From positions 124,001 to 188,000 of the forward strand of contig PENC01000001.1 of assembly GCA_003674045.1 (NCBI GenBank): a stretch of DNA of 64,000 bases. The letters are read 5' to 3'. Under the pieces are notes generated by a model. It worked only from the letters and a program-made list of their open reading frames with translations, had not been told where the DNA came from and searched no databases. Every line of letters starts with the position of its first letter. Position 1 is the stretch's first letter. A program made the position numbers and the translations under genes. The stretch comes from Streptomyces griseocarneus (lineage in GTDB: Bacteria; Actinomycetota; Actinomycetes; Streptomycetales; Streptomycetaceae). Positions 32,970-42,085 of the stretch are shown here, piece by piece.

Positions 32970-33328
32970 CGCCCCCGGCGCCCAGACGCGGGGAGGGATT
33001 AGTACGGCCGTACGTGGTCACCGACGGCCGTGCCCACCCCACCCGCAACACCTTCGACCTGGTCACCCTGGTCATCGCCATGCACGACCGGCCGCTCGCG
33101 GGGCTCAGCCCCGAGAAGGTCCGGCTCATGGAGCTCTGCCTCGGCGGGCCGCTGTCGGTCGCCGAGATCGCCGGTCATCTGACGCTGCCCGTCAGCGTCA
33201 CCAAGGTGCTCCTCGGCGATCTCGTGGACAGCGGTCACCTCATCACCCGAGCCCCCATCCCCTCGGCGGAACTGCCCGAGGCCCAGATCCTTCAGGAGGT
33301 ACTGGATGGACTCCGCGCTCGCCTCTGA
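32966..33328 (+). CDS. cvnC: Conservon DUF742 protein CvnC
   Basis: A 120-residue DUF742 protein: VRPYVVTDGRAHPTRNTFDL, then a winged-helix-like segment LCLGGPLSVAEIAGHLTLPV and VTKVLLGDLVDSGHLITRAP. It is the third standard conservon component and may bind CvnA or DNA. GTG 32966 overlaps the cvnB stop; the gene end overlaps the start of cvnD by 23 bases, so coupling is tight. Confidence 0.92.
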   Translation: MTPPAPRRGEGLVRPYVVTDGRAHPTRNTFDLVTLVIAMHDRPLAGLSPEKVRLMELCLGGPLSVAEIAGHLTLPVSVTKVLLGDLVDSGHLITRAPIPSAELPEAQILQEVLDGLRARL

Positions 33329-33911
33329 GGGAGCGGTCTACCTGCGGCAGTCCGTGCAAACGGCCGTGAAGCTCCTCGTCGTGGGCCACTTCGCGGTCGG
33401 CAAGACCACCTTCGTGGGCTCGCTGTCGGAGATCCGGCCGCTGCGCACCGAGGAGACGATGACGCAGGCCGGCGCCCTCGTGGACGACCTGGCGGGCATC
33501 GACGGCAAGACCACCACGACCGTGGCCATGGACTTCGGCCGTGTCACGCTCAGCGACAGCCTCGTCCTCTATCTCTTCGGCGCCCCCGGCCAGCAGCGCT
33601 TCACCCGGCTCTGGCAGGACATGACCCACGGTGCCCTCGGCGCGCTCGTCCTCGCCGACACCCGGCGCCTGGAGCAGTCCTTCGACGTGATGGGGCTGCT
33701 GGAGGAGCACGGCCTGCCCTACGCCGTGGCCGTCAACCACTTCGACGGCGCGCCCGCCTTCCCGGAGGAGGAGATCCGCGAGGCCCTCGACCTGCTCCCC
33801 GAGACCCCGCTGATCACCTGCGACGCCCGCGACCGCGTCTCCTCCACCCGCGCCCTGATCGCCCTCGTGGAATACCTCCGCGACCGGCGGTCCGTCCAGG
33901 AGCCCGTGTGA
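33306..33911 (+). CDS. cvnD: Conservon Ras-like GTPase CvnD
   Basis: A 201-residue small GTPase: P-loop [17 protein letters not shown], switch region [16 protein letters not shown]3 [10 protein letters not shown], base-recognition NHFDGA in place of NKxD, and a TCDAR segment. Gln-rich G3 with the variant NHFD is normal for the CvnD/MglA-like bacterial family. With CvnA-C it forms a membrane signalling complex. Its stop overlaps the start of the first P450. Confidence 0.93.
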   Translation: MDSALASEGAVYLRQSVQTAVKLLVVGHFAVGKTTFVGSLSEIRPLRTEETMTQAGALVDDLAGIDGKTTTTVAMDFGRVTLSDSLVLYLFGAPGQQRFTRLWQDMTHGALGALVLADTRRLEQSFDVMGLLEEHGLPYAVAVNHFDGAPAFPEEEIREALDLLPETPLITCDARDRVSSTRALIALVEYLRDRRSVQEPV

Positions 33912-35473
33912 CCCACCACCCCGACGCCTCCTACCCCGGCTTTTCCGGAGCCGAGCACTCCGGCATGGGCCACGCCGACCCCGGCGCGGCCCCGCCGCCG
34001 GGGTGCCCGGCCCATCAGGTGCCCGTCCAGGTGCCCGTCACCCCGTTGTACGGGCCGGACTTCGCCGCCGACCCGCACGCCGTGTACGCGCGCTTGCGCA
34101 CGTACGGGCCCGCCGCGCCCGTCGAACTGGCGCCGGGTGCCCACGCCACCCTCGTCACCGACTACCGGGCCGCGCTCGAAGTCCTGCGCAGCCCCGAGGT
34201 GTTCGGCAAGGACGCCCGCCACTGGCGCGCCCTCGCCGACGGCACCGTCGCCCCCGACAACCCGGTCGTGCCGATGATGGCCTACCGGCCCAACTGCCTC
34301 TTCTCCGACGGCGAGGCGCACCGTCGCTTCCGGGCCGCCGTCAACGACAGCCTCGCCCGCATCGACCCCAACGCGCTGCGCGGCTACGTCGAGCGCAGCG
34401 CCGACACCCTCATCGACCGCTTCGCGGCCCTCGGCGAGGCCGACCTGCTCGGCTCCTACGCCAAGATGCTGCCCCTCCTCGTCTTCCAGCAGCTCTTCGG
34501 CTGCCCGCCCGAGCTCGGCGACCGGCTCGTCGAGGGCTTCTCCGGCATCTTCGACGGCGTCGACCACGAGCGCGCCGACGCCCTCATCACCCAGAGCCTC
34601 GACGAGCTCATCGGCCTCAAACACGTCACGCCCGGCGCGGACATGACCTCCTGGCTGATGGCCCACCCGGCCGGGCTCACCGACGAGGAGATGCTCCATC
34701 AGCTCGTCGTCCTCATCGGCGCGGGCACCGAGCCCCAGCAGAACCTCATCGCCAACGCCCTGCGGCTGCTGCTCTCCGACGACCGCTTCGCGGGCGACCT
34801 CGCCGGGGGCAGCATGCCCGTCGAGGACGCCCTCGACGAGGTCCTCTGGCTCGACCCGCCGATGGCCAACTACGGCGTCCACTACCCCTTCCAGGACGTG
34901 GACTTCGGCGGTGTGCCGCTGAACGCGGGCGAGCCCGTCGTCATCAGCTTCGCCGCCGCCAACACCGACCCCGCGCTCCACTCCGACCAGCGCACCGGCA
35001 ACCGCGCCCACCTCGCCTGGAGCGCGGGCCCGCACACCTGCCCCGCGAAGGACGCGGCCCGCCTCATCGCCGCGGTCGCGGTGGAGAAGCTCCTCGACCG
35101 CCTGCCCGACCTCGAACTCGCCGTCCCCGTGGACCGGCTCGTCTGGCGCCCCGGCCCCTTCCACCGGGCCCTGACCGCCCTGCCCGTGCGCTTCCCGCCC
35201 GTCGCGCCGTCGAAGCCTGCCAAGCCGAACAAGCCGTCCAAGGCCGCCACACCGCGCACGGCCCCGTCGTCCGTCACCCCGCAGCACCCGTCGTCCCCGC
35301 ACCCGTCGCCCGAGCCCCCCGGAGACAGCAGATGGACAGCCAGACCAGCGCCCTCCGTCCCTACGCCATCGACCCCACCGGCAGCGACATCCACGCCGAG
35401 GCAGCCCGCATCCGGGCCCGCGGCGCCGCGACGCCCGTGGAGCTTCCTGGCGGAGTGGTGGCGTGGGCAGTGA
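33908..35473 (+). CDS. Conservon-linked cytochrome P450, CYP157-like, lacking ExxR
   Basis: A 521-residue P450 read from GTG 33908, overlapping cvnD by four bases. The I-helix reads [13 protein letters not shown], the haem-ligand loop [13 protein letters not shown] with the essential Cys. The K-helix ExxR is replaced by EVLW ([11 protein letters not shown] near 318), the hallmark of the CYP157 family, which was the first P450 family shown to lack ExxR. Residues after about 440 are a Pro/Ser/Lys-rich tail, and the last 142 bases overlap the next P450 in another frame. CYP157 genes are typically found in conservons beside CYP154, as here. Confidence 0.88.
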   Translation: MTHHPDASYPGFSGAEHSGMGHADPGAAPPPGCPAHQVPVQVPVTPLYGPDFAADPHAVYARLRTYGPAAPVELAPGAHATLVTDYRAALEVLRSPEVFGKDARHWRALADGTVAPDNPVVPMMAYRPNCLFSDGEAHRRFRAAVNDSLARIDPNALRGYVERSADTLIDRFAALGEADLLGSYAKMLPLLVFQQLFGCPPELGDRLVEGFSGIFDGVDHERADALITQSLDELIGLKHVTPGADMTSWLMAHPAGLTDEEMLHQLVVLIGAGTEPQQNLIANALRLLLSDDRFAGDLAGGSMPVEDALDEVLWLDPPMANYGVHYPFQDVDFGGVPLNAGEPVVISFAAANTDPALHSDQRTGNRAHLAWSAGPHTCPAKDAARLIAAVAVEKLLDRLPDLELAVPVDRLVWRPGPFHRALTALPVRFPPVAPSKPAKPNKPSKAATPRTAPSSVTPQHPSSPHPSPEPPGDSRWTARPAPSVPTPSTPPAATSTPRQPASGPAAPRRPWSFLAEWWRGQ

Positions 35474-36573
35474 CGAGTCAGCCTCTGCTGAAGAGGCTGC
35501 TCACCGACCCCCGTGTCTCCAAGGACCCGCGCCGCCACTGGCCGACGTGGATCAACGGTGGGATCTCCCCGGAGTGGCCCCTGTTCACCTGGGTCGCCGT
35601 GCAGAACATGTTCACCGCCTACGGTGACGACCACCGGCGGCTGCGCGCCCTCGTCTCCAGGGCGTTCACCGCCCGCCGCACCGCCGACCTGCGCCCCCGC
35701 ATCGAGCAGATCACCGCGGACCTCCTCGACGGTCTCGCCGCCCGCCCGGCCGGCGAGACCGTCGACCTCCGCGAGGAGTACGCCTATCCGATCCCGATCC
35801 AGGTGATCTGCGAGCTCTTCGGCCTCACCGACGAGGACCAGCGCGAGGGGCTGCGCACCTGCGTCGACAGCATCTTCCACACCTCCGCCGACCCCGACGA
35901 GGTCACCGCCACCTACGCCCGGACGCAGGAGATCCTCGCCGCCCTCGTCGCCGAGAAGCGGGCCCGCCCCGGCGACGACATGACCAGCGTCCTGATCGCC
36001 GCGCGCGAGGAGGACGGCTCCCGGCTGAGCGAGCAGGAGCTGATCGACACCCTGCTGCTGGTGATCAGCGCGGGCCACGAGACCACGGTCAACCTCCTCG
36101 ACAACGCGATCCATCTGCTGCTCGCCAACCCCGGTCAGCTGGCCCTGGTGCGGGACGGCCGAGCGGACTGGGACGACGTGGTCGAGGAGACTCTGCGGGT
36201 CCAGTCGCCCGTCGCCAGCCTGCCGCTGCGCTACGCCGTCGAGGACATCGAGCTCGACGGGGGAGCGGTGCTGCGCAAGGGCGACGCCATCCTCGCCGCC
36301 TACGCCGCCGCGGGCCGCGACCCGGAGCTGCACGGCGCCGACGCGGACCGCTTCGCTGTGATGCGTGCCACCAAGGAGCACCTCGCCTTCGGCCACGGCG
36401 TCCACTACTGCCTCGGCGCGCCCCTCGCGAAGCTGGAGGCGGCCGTCGCGCTGCCCGCCCTCTTCGCCCGTTTCCCCGGGATGTCGCTGGCGAGCGCCCC
36501 GGAGGAGCTCCGTCCGGTGGAGTCCTTCATCTCCAACGGCCACCGCACGCTGCCCGTTCGGCTGCACCCGTGA
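35332..36573 (+). CDS. Conservon-linked cytochrome P450, CYP154-like
   Basis: A 413-residue P450 with all standard motifs: I-helix [14 protein letters not shown]-helix EETLR, and haem loop [20 protein letters not shown] 35332 ([11 protein letters not shown]) has GGAG eight bases upstream. Family assignment to CYP154 rests on overall pattern ([13 protein letters not shown]) and its pairing with a CYP157-like partner. These soluble enzymes need ferredoxin and reductase from elsewhere in the genome; the substrate is unknown. Last gene of the conservon operon, with an imperfect hairpin downstream. Confidence 0.88.
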   Translation: MDSQTSALRPYAIDPTGSDIHAEAARIRARGAATPVELPGGVVAWAVTSQPLLKRLLTDPRVSKDPRRHWPTWINGGISPEWPLFTWVAVQNMFTAYGDDHRRLRALVSRAFTARRTADLRPRIEQITADLLDGLAARPAGETVDLREEYAYPIPIQVICELFGLTDEDQREGLRTCVDSIFHTSADPDEVTATYARTQEILAALVAEKRARPGDDMTSVLIAAREEDGSRLSEQELIDTLLLVISAGHETTVNLLDNAIHLLLANPGQLALVRDGRADWDDVVEETLRVQSPVASLPLRYAVEDIELDGGAVLRKGDAILAAYAAAGRDPELHGADADRFAVMRATKEHLAFGHGVHYCLGAPLAKLEAAVALPALFARFPGMSLASAPEELRPVESFISNGHRTLPVRLHP

Positions 36574-36602
36574 GAGCCGCCACTTGAACAACCCTTTACC
36601 TG

Positions 36603-36690
36603 CCGGGAGTGATCACGTACCGTACGAAGGATCGACTCCCGGTGGGTGGCGGGTGGGCGTACAGCAGAACGAACCTTTACGATCCTCTGC
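36603..36690 (+). promoter_or_regulatory. Hairpin and leaderless promoter of KimA-like gene
   Basis: CCGGGAGT (36603-36610) pairs with ACTCCCGG (36635-36642), with a smaller CGTACCGTACG dyad inside; it may end the conservon transcript. TACGAT at 36678-36683 is a good -10, and the GTG start codon at 36691 lies seven bases further with no ribosome site, so a leaderless mRNA is likely. Confidence 0.5.
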
Positions 36691-38742
36691 GTGTCCAAAC
36701 TGACCGACCTGCCGAAACGGATCCTCATCGGCCGGGCGCTGCACAGCAACAAGCTGGGCGAGACCCTTCTCCCCAAACGCATCGCGCTCCCCGTCTTCGC
36801 TTCCGACCCGCTCTCCTCCGTGGCGTACGCGCCGGGCGAAGTGCTGCTCGTCCTGTCCGTGGCAGGTGTGTCCGCCTACCACTTCAGCCCCTGGATCGCC
36901 GTGGCGGTCGTCGTGCTGATGTTCACGGTGGTCGCCTCGTACCGCCAGAACGTGCACGCCTACCCCAGCGGCGGCGGCGACTACGAGGTCGCCAACGTCA
37001 ACCTCGGGCCGAAGGCGGGCCTCACCGTCGCCAGCGCCCTGCTCGTCGACTACGTCCTGACCGTCGCGGTCTCCATCGCCTCCGGCATCGAGAACCTCGG
37101 CTCCGCGATCCCCTTCGTCGTCGAGCACAAGACGGCCTGCGCCATCGGCGTGATCGTCCTGCTCACGCTGATGAACCTGCGCGGCGTCAAGGAGTCCGGC
37201 AAGCTCTTCGCCATCCCGACCTATGTCTTCGTCGGCGGCGTCTTCGTCATGATCGCCTGGGGTGCCGTCCGCGGCCTGGTCATGGGCGAGACCATGAAGG
37301 CCCCCACCGCGGACTACACGATCAACGCCGAGCACCAGGGACTCGCCGGGTTCGCCCTCGTCTTCCTGCTGCTGCGCGCCTTCTCCTCCGGCTGCGCCGC
37401 GCTCACCGGCGTCGAGGCCATCAGCAACGGCGTCCCCGCCTTCCGCAAGCCCAAGAGCAAGAACGCGGCGAGCACCCTCGCCCTCATGGGCGGCCTGGCC
37501 GTCACCATGTTCTGCGGCATCATCGGCCTGGCCCTGGCCACCAAGGTCCGCATGGCCGAGAACCCGGCGACCGAGCTGCTGAACAACGGCACGCCCGTCG
37601 GCTCCGGCTACACCCAGAACCCGGTGATCTCGCAGGTCGCCGAGGCGGTCTTCGGCAACGGCTCGTTCCTCTTCGTCGTGCTGGCCGCCGCCACCGCCCT
37701 CGTGCTCTTCCTGGCGGCGAACACCGCGTACAACGGCTTCCCGCTGCTGGGCTCGATCCTCGCGCAGGACCGCTACCTGCCGCGCCAGCTGCACACCCGC
37801 GGCGACCGGCTCGCCTTCTCCAACGGCATCGTGCTGCTGGCCGGCGCCGCCGCCGTCCTCACCTACATCTACGGCGCGGACTCCACCAAGCTGATCCAGC
37901 TGTACATCGTGGGCGTCTTCGTGTCGTTCACCCTCAGCCAGACCGGCATGGTGCGGCACTGGAACCGCCACCTGCGCACCGAGACCGACCCGGCCAAGCG
38001 CCGCCACATGATGCGCTCCCGGGCCATCAACACCTTCGGCGCCTTCCTCACCGGCCTGGTCCTCGTCGTCGTCCTGCTGACGAAGTTCACCCACGGAGCC
38101 TGGGTCGCCCTGCTCGGCATGGTGATCTTCTACGCCACGATGACGGCCATCCGGAAGCACTACGACCGGGTCGCCGAGGAGATCGCCATCAGCGAGGAGC
38201 CGGGCGACGAGGCGGTGCGCCCCTCCCGGGTGCACTCCATCGTCCTGGTCTCCAAGGTCCACAAGCCGACCCTGCGCGCCCTCAACTACGCCAAGCTGAT
38301 GCGCTCCGACACCCTGGAGGCCCTCAGCATCAGCGTGGACGCGGCCGAGACCAAGGCCCTGCGCGAGGAGTGGCACCGCCGCTCGATCGACGTACCGCTG
38401 AAGGTCCTCGACTCGCCGTACCGCGAGATCACCCGGCCCGTCATCGACTACGTCAAGAGCCTCCGCAAGGAGAGCCCGCGCGACGCGGTCAGCGTCTACA
38501 TCCCGGAGTACGTGGTCGGCCACTGGTACGAGCACCTGCTCCACAACCAGAGCGCCCTGCGCCTGAAGGGCCGCCTGCTCTTCACGCCCGGCGTGATGGT
38601 GACGAGCGTGCCCTGGCAGCTCGACTCCTCGGAAGCCGCCAAGCGACGGGCCCGCAAGCGGGCCGAGTGGAACGCCCCGGGCTCGGTCCGGCGCGGCCCG
38701 GCCCCGCAGCCGAAGAAGGAAAAGGCCGCGACGAAGAAGTAA
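36691..38742 (+). CDS. KimA-like APC-superfamily potassium permease
   Basis: A 683-residue transporter with about 12 membrane helices and a C-terminal cytoplasmic domain of about 200 residues. The start RILIGRALHSNKLGE, then FASDPLSSVAYAPGEVLLVL, YPSGGGDYEVAN, LLRAFSSGCAALTGVEAISN and RSRAINTFGAF follow the KimA (formerly YdaO) pattern, a high-affinity K+/H+ symporter inhibited by c-di-AMP in Bacillus. Many databases call it an amino acid permease; potassium fits better with the nearby TrkA and Kdp genes. GTG 36691 appears leaderless. A strong hairpin follows the gene. Confidence 0.85.
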   Translation: MSKLTDLPKRILIGRALHSNKLGETLLPKRIALPVFASDPLSSVAYAPGEVLLVLSVAGVSAYHFSPWIAVAVVVLMFTVVASYRQNVHAYPSGGGDYEVANVNLGPKAGLTVASALLVDYVLTVAVSIASGIENLGSAIPFVVEHKTACAIGVIVLLTLMNLRGVKESGKLFAIPTYVFVGGVFVMIAWGAVRGLVMGETMKAPTADYTINAEHQGLAGFALVFLLLRAFSSGCAALTGVEAISNGVPAFRKPKSKNAASTLALMGGLAVTMFCGIIGLALATKVRMAENPATELLNNGTPVGSGYTQNPVISQVAEAVFGNGSFLFVVLAAATALVLFLAANTAYNGFPLLGSILAQDRYLPRQLHTRGDRLAFSNGIVLLAGAAAVLTYIYGADSTKLIQLYIVGVFVSFTLSQTGMVRHWNRHLRTETDPAKRRHMMRSRAINTFGAFLTGLVLVVVLLTKFTHGAWVALLGMVIFYATMTAIRKHYDRVAEEIAISEEPGDEAVRPSRVHSIVLVSKVHKPTLRALNYAKLMRSDTLEALSISVDAAETKALREEWHRRSIDVPLKVLDSPYREITRPVIDYVKSLRKESPRDAVSVYIPEYVVGHWYEHLLHNQSALRLKGRLLFTPGVMVTSVPWQLDSSEAAKRRARKRAEWNAPGSVRRGPAPQPKKEKAATKK

Positions 38743-38773
38743 GGCCGCCACGAGGAAGCAGGCGGCGGAAGCA

Positions 38774-38816
38774 GGGGGCGGCGGGACGTAAACTGAACGT
38801 TTGTTGTCCCGCCCCC
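38774..38816 (+). terminator. Terminator after KimA-like gene
   Basis: GGGGGCGGCGGGACGTAAAC pairs imperfectly with the complementary GTTTGTTGTCCCGCCCCC; a loop TGAAC and a small bulge are present, and TTTG follows. Confidence 0.65.
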
Positions 38817-38843
38817 TTTGCTTACCTCTTGGAGTCGACCAGC

Positions 38844-40190
38844 ATGCAGCACGAGACCGACGCACCCGAAGCATCGGACGTATCGCTGGTCGGCCACGAG
38901 TACGAGGTCGAGGTAGGCCCGGTGGCGCACGGCGGCCACTGTGTGGCCCGTACGGACTCGGGCCGGGTGCTCTTCGTCCGCCACGCGCTCCCCGGTGAGC
39001 GCGTGATCGCCCGGATCACGGAGGGCGAGTCGACCTCCCGCTTCCTGCGCGCCGACGCGGTGCAGATCCTGGACCCGTCCAAGGACCGCGTCGAGGCGCC
39101 CTGCCCGTTCTCCGGCCCCGGCAAGTGCGGCGGCTGCGACTGGCAGCACGCCAAGCCGGGCGCCCAGCGCCGCCTCAAGGGCGAGGTCATCGCCGAGCAG
39201 CTCCGCCGCCTGGCCGGGCTGACGCCCGAGGAGGCCGGCTGGGACGGCACGGTCTCGCCGGCCGAGGGCGACAAGCTCCCCGCGGGCGAGGTCCCGGCCT
39301 GGCGCACCCGCGTCCAGTACGCGATCGACGCCGAGGGCCACGCGGGCCTGCGCAAGCACCGCTCACACGAGGTCCAGCCGATCGACCACTGCATGATTGC
39401 CGCGCCGGGCGTCACGGAGCTGGGCATCGAGAAGCGCGAGTGGCCGCAGATCGCGACGGTCGAGGCGATCGCGGCTTCCGGCTCGGCGGACCGCCAGGTG
39501 ATCCTCACCCCGAAGCCGGGCGGTCGCCTGCCGATCGTCGAACTCGACAAGCCGGTGTCGGTGCTGCGCATCGGCGAGAAGGACAAGGCCGTCCACCGCG
39601 TCCACGGCCGCCCCTTCGTCCGCGAACGCGCCGACGACCGCACCTACCGCGTCGGCGAAGGCGGCTTCTGGCAGGTCCACCCCAAGGCCGCCGACACCCT
39701 CGTCAAGGCCGTCATGCAGGGCCTCATGCCCCGCAAGGGCGACATGGCCCTCGATCTGTATTGCGGCGTGGGCCTGTTCGCGGGTGCGTTGGGTGAGCGC
39801 GTCGGCGACAAGGGCGCGGTGCTCGGCATCGAGTCGGGCAAGCGCGCGGTGGAAGACGCCCGCCACAACCTCCAGGACCTGGAGCGGGTCCGCATCGAGC
39901 AGGGCAAGGTGGAGTCCGTCCTGCCGCGCACGGGCATCGAGCAGGCCGACATCATTGTGCTGGACCCGCCGCGGGCTGGAGCGGGGAAGCAGACGGTGCG
40001 TCACCTGGCTTCGCTGGGGGCACGACGGATCGCGTACGTGGCGTGCGACCCGGCGGCGCTGGCGCGCGATCTGAAGTACTTCGCGGAGGAGGGGTACGCG
40101 CCGACGATGCTGCGGGCGTTCGACCTGTTCCCGATGACGCATCACGTTGAGTGCGTGGCGATCCTCAAGCCCACGGGAAACCGCGTCTGA
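38844..40190 (+). CDS. RNA m5U methyltransferase, RlmD/TrmA family
   Basis: A 448-residue SAM-dependent uracil-C5 methyltransferase for rRNA or tRNA. N-terminal TRAM domain (EVEVGPVAHGGHCVARTDSG), iron-sulfur cysteines CPFSGPGKCGGC near 87-98, SAM motif LDLYCGVGLFAG near 305, LDPPRAGAG near 370 and catalytic-Cys motif VACDPAALARDL near 400. The substrate base (23S rRNA or tRNA) cannot be told from sequence alone. ATG 38844 has GGAG nine bases upstream. Its TGA stop (40188-40190) forms the first bases of a ~100 bp repeat that recurs at 58.7 kb; the accessory region starts here. Confidence 0.92.
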   Translation: MQHETDAPEASDVSLVGHEYEVEVGPVAHGGHCVARTDSGRVLFVRHALPGERVIARITEGESTSRFLRADAVQILDPSKDRVEAPCPFSGPGKCGGCDWQHAKPGAQRRLKGEVIAEQLRRLAGLTPEEAGWDGTVSPAEGDKLPAGEVPAWRTRVQYAIDAEGHAGLRKHRSHEVQPIDHCMIAAPGVTELGIEKREWPQIATVEAIAASGSADRQVILTPKPGGRLPIVELDKPVSVLRIGEKDKAVHRVHGRPFVRERADDRTYRVGEGGFWQVHPKAADTLVKAVMQGLMPRKGDMALDLYCGVGLFAGALGERVGDKGAVLGIESGKRAVEDARHNLQDLERVRIEQGKVESVLPRTGIEQADIIVLDPPRAGAGKQTVRHLASLGARRIAYVACDPAALARDLKYFAEEGYAPTMLRAFDLFPMTHHVECVAILKPTGNRV

Positions 40191-40286
40191 CCTGCGGTTT
40201 TACCTGGTGTGCATTATGTGCGCTATGGGCTTTAGGGGCGAATTTCTGACGCTGAAATGACGCTCGTGACGCTCATGTGACGCTCG
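40187..40286 (+). repeat. Left ~100 bp direct repeat bounding the accessory block
   Basis: Aligns without gaps to 58684-58783, with about 84 of 100 positions equal by eye. It opens with CTGACCTGCGGTTTTA, continues CTGGTGTGCATTATGTGCGC, TATGGGC and AGGGGCGAATTTCTGACGCT, and ends in four TGACGCT heptamers starting at 40247, 40258, 40267 and 40278. It starts at the last codons of the methyltransferase gene. The following 177 bp to the next gene are non-coding. Confidence 0.8.
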
Positions 40287-40463
40287 TTCTGATGGGGCGT
40301 TAGCTGGCTGATCGTGCAGGTCATGCTGGGGGGAGGCGTGCTCCCGAGGAATGTCTTTGCGGGAACTTGAAGGAAGACGGCCGGGGTTCCGGCGCCGCTG
40401 GCTGCGGTGGCAGGTGTACTCCCGCCGTGCTGTGGCGGGCCGGACGTCTGGCGGTGCGGGTGC

Positions 40464-41876
40464 TCAGTAGGTGGGGCCGTACGGGCTCCAGCCGCTCAAG
40501 AATGGCTTGAGATCCTCGGGGCGGGGCTCAGGGACTGCAGGCAGCAACGGTGAACCGTTGAAGGGGTTCAGGTGTTGCACGTGGCTCTCTGCCCATGCGA
40601 TCCATGTCTCGACTCCGTCCCTGGTCGGTCCGGTCGGTAGGGTCTCTGCGTGGAGGCGGAGCGCGCTGATGTACTCGGCCAAGCCCGCTGCGTGACGCCA
40701 CGCTCTTTCCTGCGCTTCGAGGTGCTGGACGCGGTACGCCTCCGCGTACTGGATGCGGGCTTCTTCCATGGCGGTTTCCCAGCGGGTGCGCTTCTGGCGT
40801 GCCGCTTCTATCTCGTCCTGGCGTCTGCGTTCGGCGGCTTCGCCGCGGAGGGTGACCTCGTGGGCGATCTCGGCGAGCTGGTCTTCGAGGGCGCGGCCGG
40901 GGGTGTCGGCCCATTCGCTCGCACGGTGCGGTTGGCCGCCGCTGAGGACGAAGCGGAGCCGTTCGGACGGGGTGTAGTCGAAGCGGGGGATCCTGATCCA
41001 GGAGTTCTTCTTGGCCTCGGCGAGTTCCTTCTCGGTGGCGACGTGCTCGGTCCGGTCCTGCTCCTGGAGGACGAGGAACTCCACAGTCTGGTCCTGTGCG
41101 GTGATGGTGAAGTGAGGATTTGCTCTGCGGCGGCGATGAGACGGAGGTGCGGAGCCGGTCTGTCCTGCCGAACTGGAGTGTCCTTCGGCCTCGGTGGCGG
41201 TGATCAGCGCCTGGATGAGCCGGAGGGCACGTCCTTGGACGGGCTTGGTCAGGCCCAGGGGCTGGGGTTCGTTCTGCATGGCCCGGACCACGGCATGAGG
41301 CCGCGTGAGCCGCGAGGGAACGGGGACGGGTGCGAGGACGGCGAGGCGCCAGGCGGGGATGTCGACCAGTTTGATTTCGTACCCGCCACGGCACCAGCCC
41401 CCGTACAGCTCCTTCGTCTCCGGGATCCTTCCCGACCTGCGTGCCGCGGCGACGCGGGACGGCCACTTCTCCAGGTCCGGACCGCTGCCGCTCTTGACGA
41501 TTCGGCCGTCGGCCTCCGCGAGCTCCTGCAGCAGCTGCTCCGCGAACGTCACGCGAGGCTGTGATGGAGGGCTTGGCTTCCGCCCGGCGGCCGGGACTTC
41601 CTGCGCTCGGGCGGACGGGGGCTGCGGAGCAGCGGCCTGAGCCTTCCGCGGGCGAGATCCGTGGGGAGGGTACGTGCCGTGCGCCAGATAGTGCCGGCCG
41701 GCGCTCGTCAGGGCGACGCTCCACTGCCCGCCCTTCCGGGAGACCGTGACCAGGCCCCGGTTCTGCAGTGCCTGACAGGTGGTCTTGTAGGAGCTGGTCT
41801 TCCAAACGCCGGCAGGGCACCCGTCTTTCACCCACTGCAGCACCGAGAGTTGCCGCTCATTGACCTGCCGTTCCAA
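40464..41876 (-). CDS. Winged-helix protein of unknown function, 470 aa
   Basis: Residues 1-70 form a winged-helix-like domain (ERQLSVLQWVKDGCPAGVWK, ALQNRGLVTVSRKGG, ALTSAGRHYLAHG). The middle is Pro/Ala-rich, then a mixed domain (AEADGRIVKSGSGPDLEKWP onward), a long charged coiled-coil (about 330-400, EAAERRRQDEIEAARQKRTR) and a C-terminal segment. Proteins of this form occur repeatedly in Streptomyces accessory regions; I know no function. The first codon appears to be TTG 41876, with GAAGG upstream, since no ATG or GTG precedes the winged helix. Possibly a DNA-binding partner of mobile or defence genes. Confidence 0.7.
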   Translation of the reverse strand: MERQVNERQLSVLQWVKDGCPAGVWKTSSYKTTCQALQNRGLVTVSRKGGQWSVALTSAGRHYLAHGTYPPHGSRPRKAQAAAPQPPSARAQEVPAAGRKPSPPSQPRVTFAEQLLQELAEADGRIVKSGSGPDLEKWPSRVAAARRSGRIPETKELYGGWCRGGYEIKLVDIPAWRLAVLAPVPVPSRLTRPHAVVRAMQNEPQPLGLTKPVQGRALRLIQALITATEAEGHSSSAGQTGSAPPSHRRRRANPHFTITAQDQTVEFLVLQEQDRTEHVATEKELAEAKKNSWIRIPRFDYTPSERLRFVLSGGQPHRASEWADTPGRALEDQLAEIAHEVTLRGEAAERRRQDEIEAARQKRTRWETAMEEARIQYAEAYRVQHLEAQERAWRHAAGLAEYISALRLHAETLPTGPTRDGVETWIAWAESHVQHLNPFNGSPLLPAVPEPRPEDLKPFLSGWSPYGPTY

Positions 41877-42085
41877 TGGCCCGCCTTCGACTCGAAGTTG
41901 ACGTATGACGGCGGCATGTTGTCAGTTCCGTTCGTCAGCGACGGGTGGTTCGAAACACTTCGCTCGAACGAGCGGGGGTGACGTGGACCGTGTCCATGTC
42001 CGCGCGGGCGGCGTCTTCACCGTTGCCGTCAGCTCGGCCTCCGTGACCTGCCGGTGAGTCAGCCCAGTGGCTTCGGTCGGGACTT

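Noticed and set aside
36574..36690. ydaO-type c-di-AMP riboswitch before the KimA-like gene
   Set aside because: Only 117 bp are available, without the conserved core, and the transcript appears leaderless.
36609..40190. A 1,193-codon plus-strand frame ending in the methyltransferase
   Set aside because: The first 745 codons are an Arg/Pro/Gly-rich shadow of the KimA-like permease; the methyltransferase starts at 38844 with a ribosome site and TRAM domain.
40187..40202. tRNA or attB site of an integrase at the left repeat
   Set aside because: No tRNA structure is present and no integrase gene is in the window; kept only as a possible insertion boundary.
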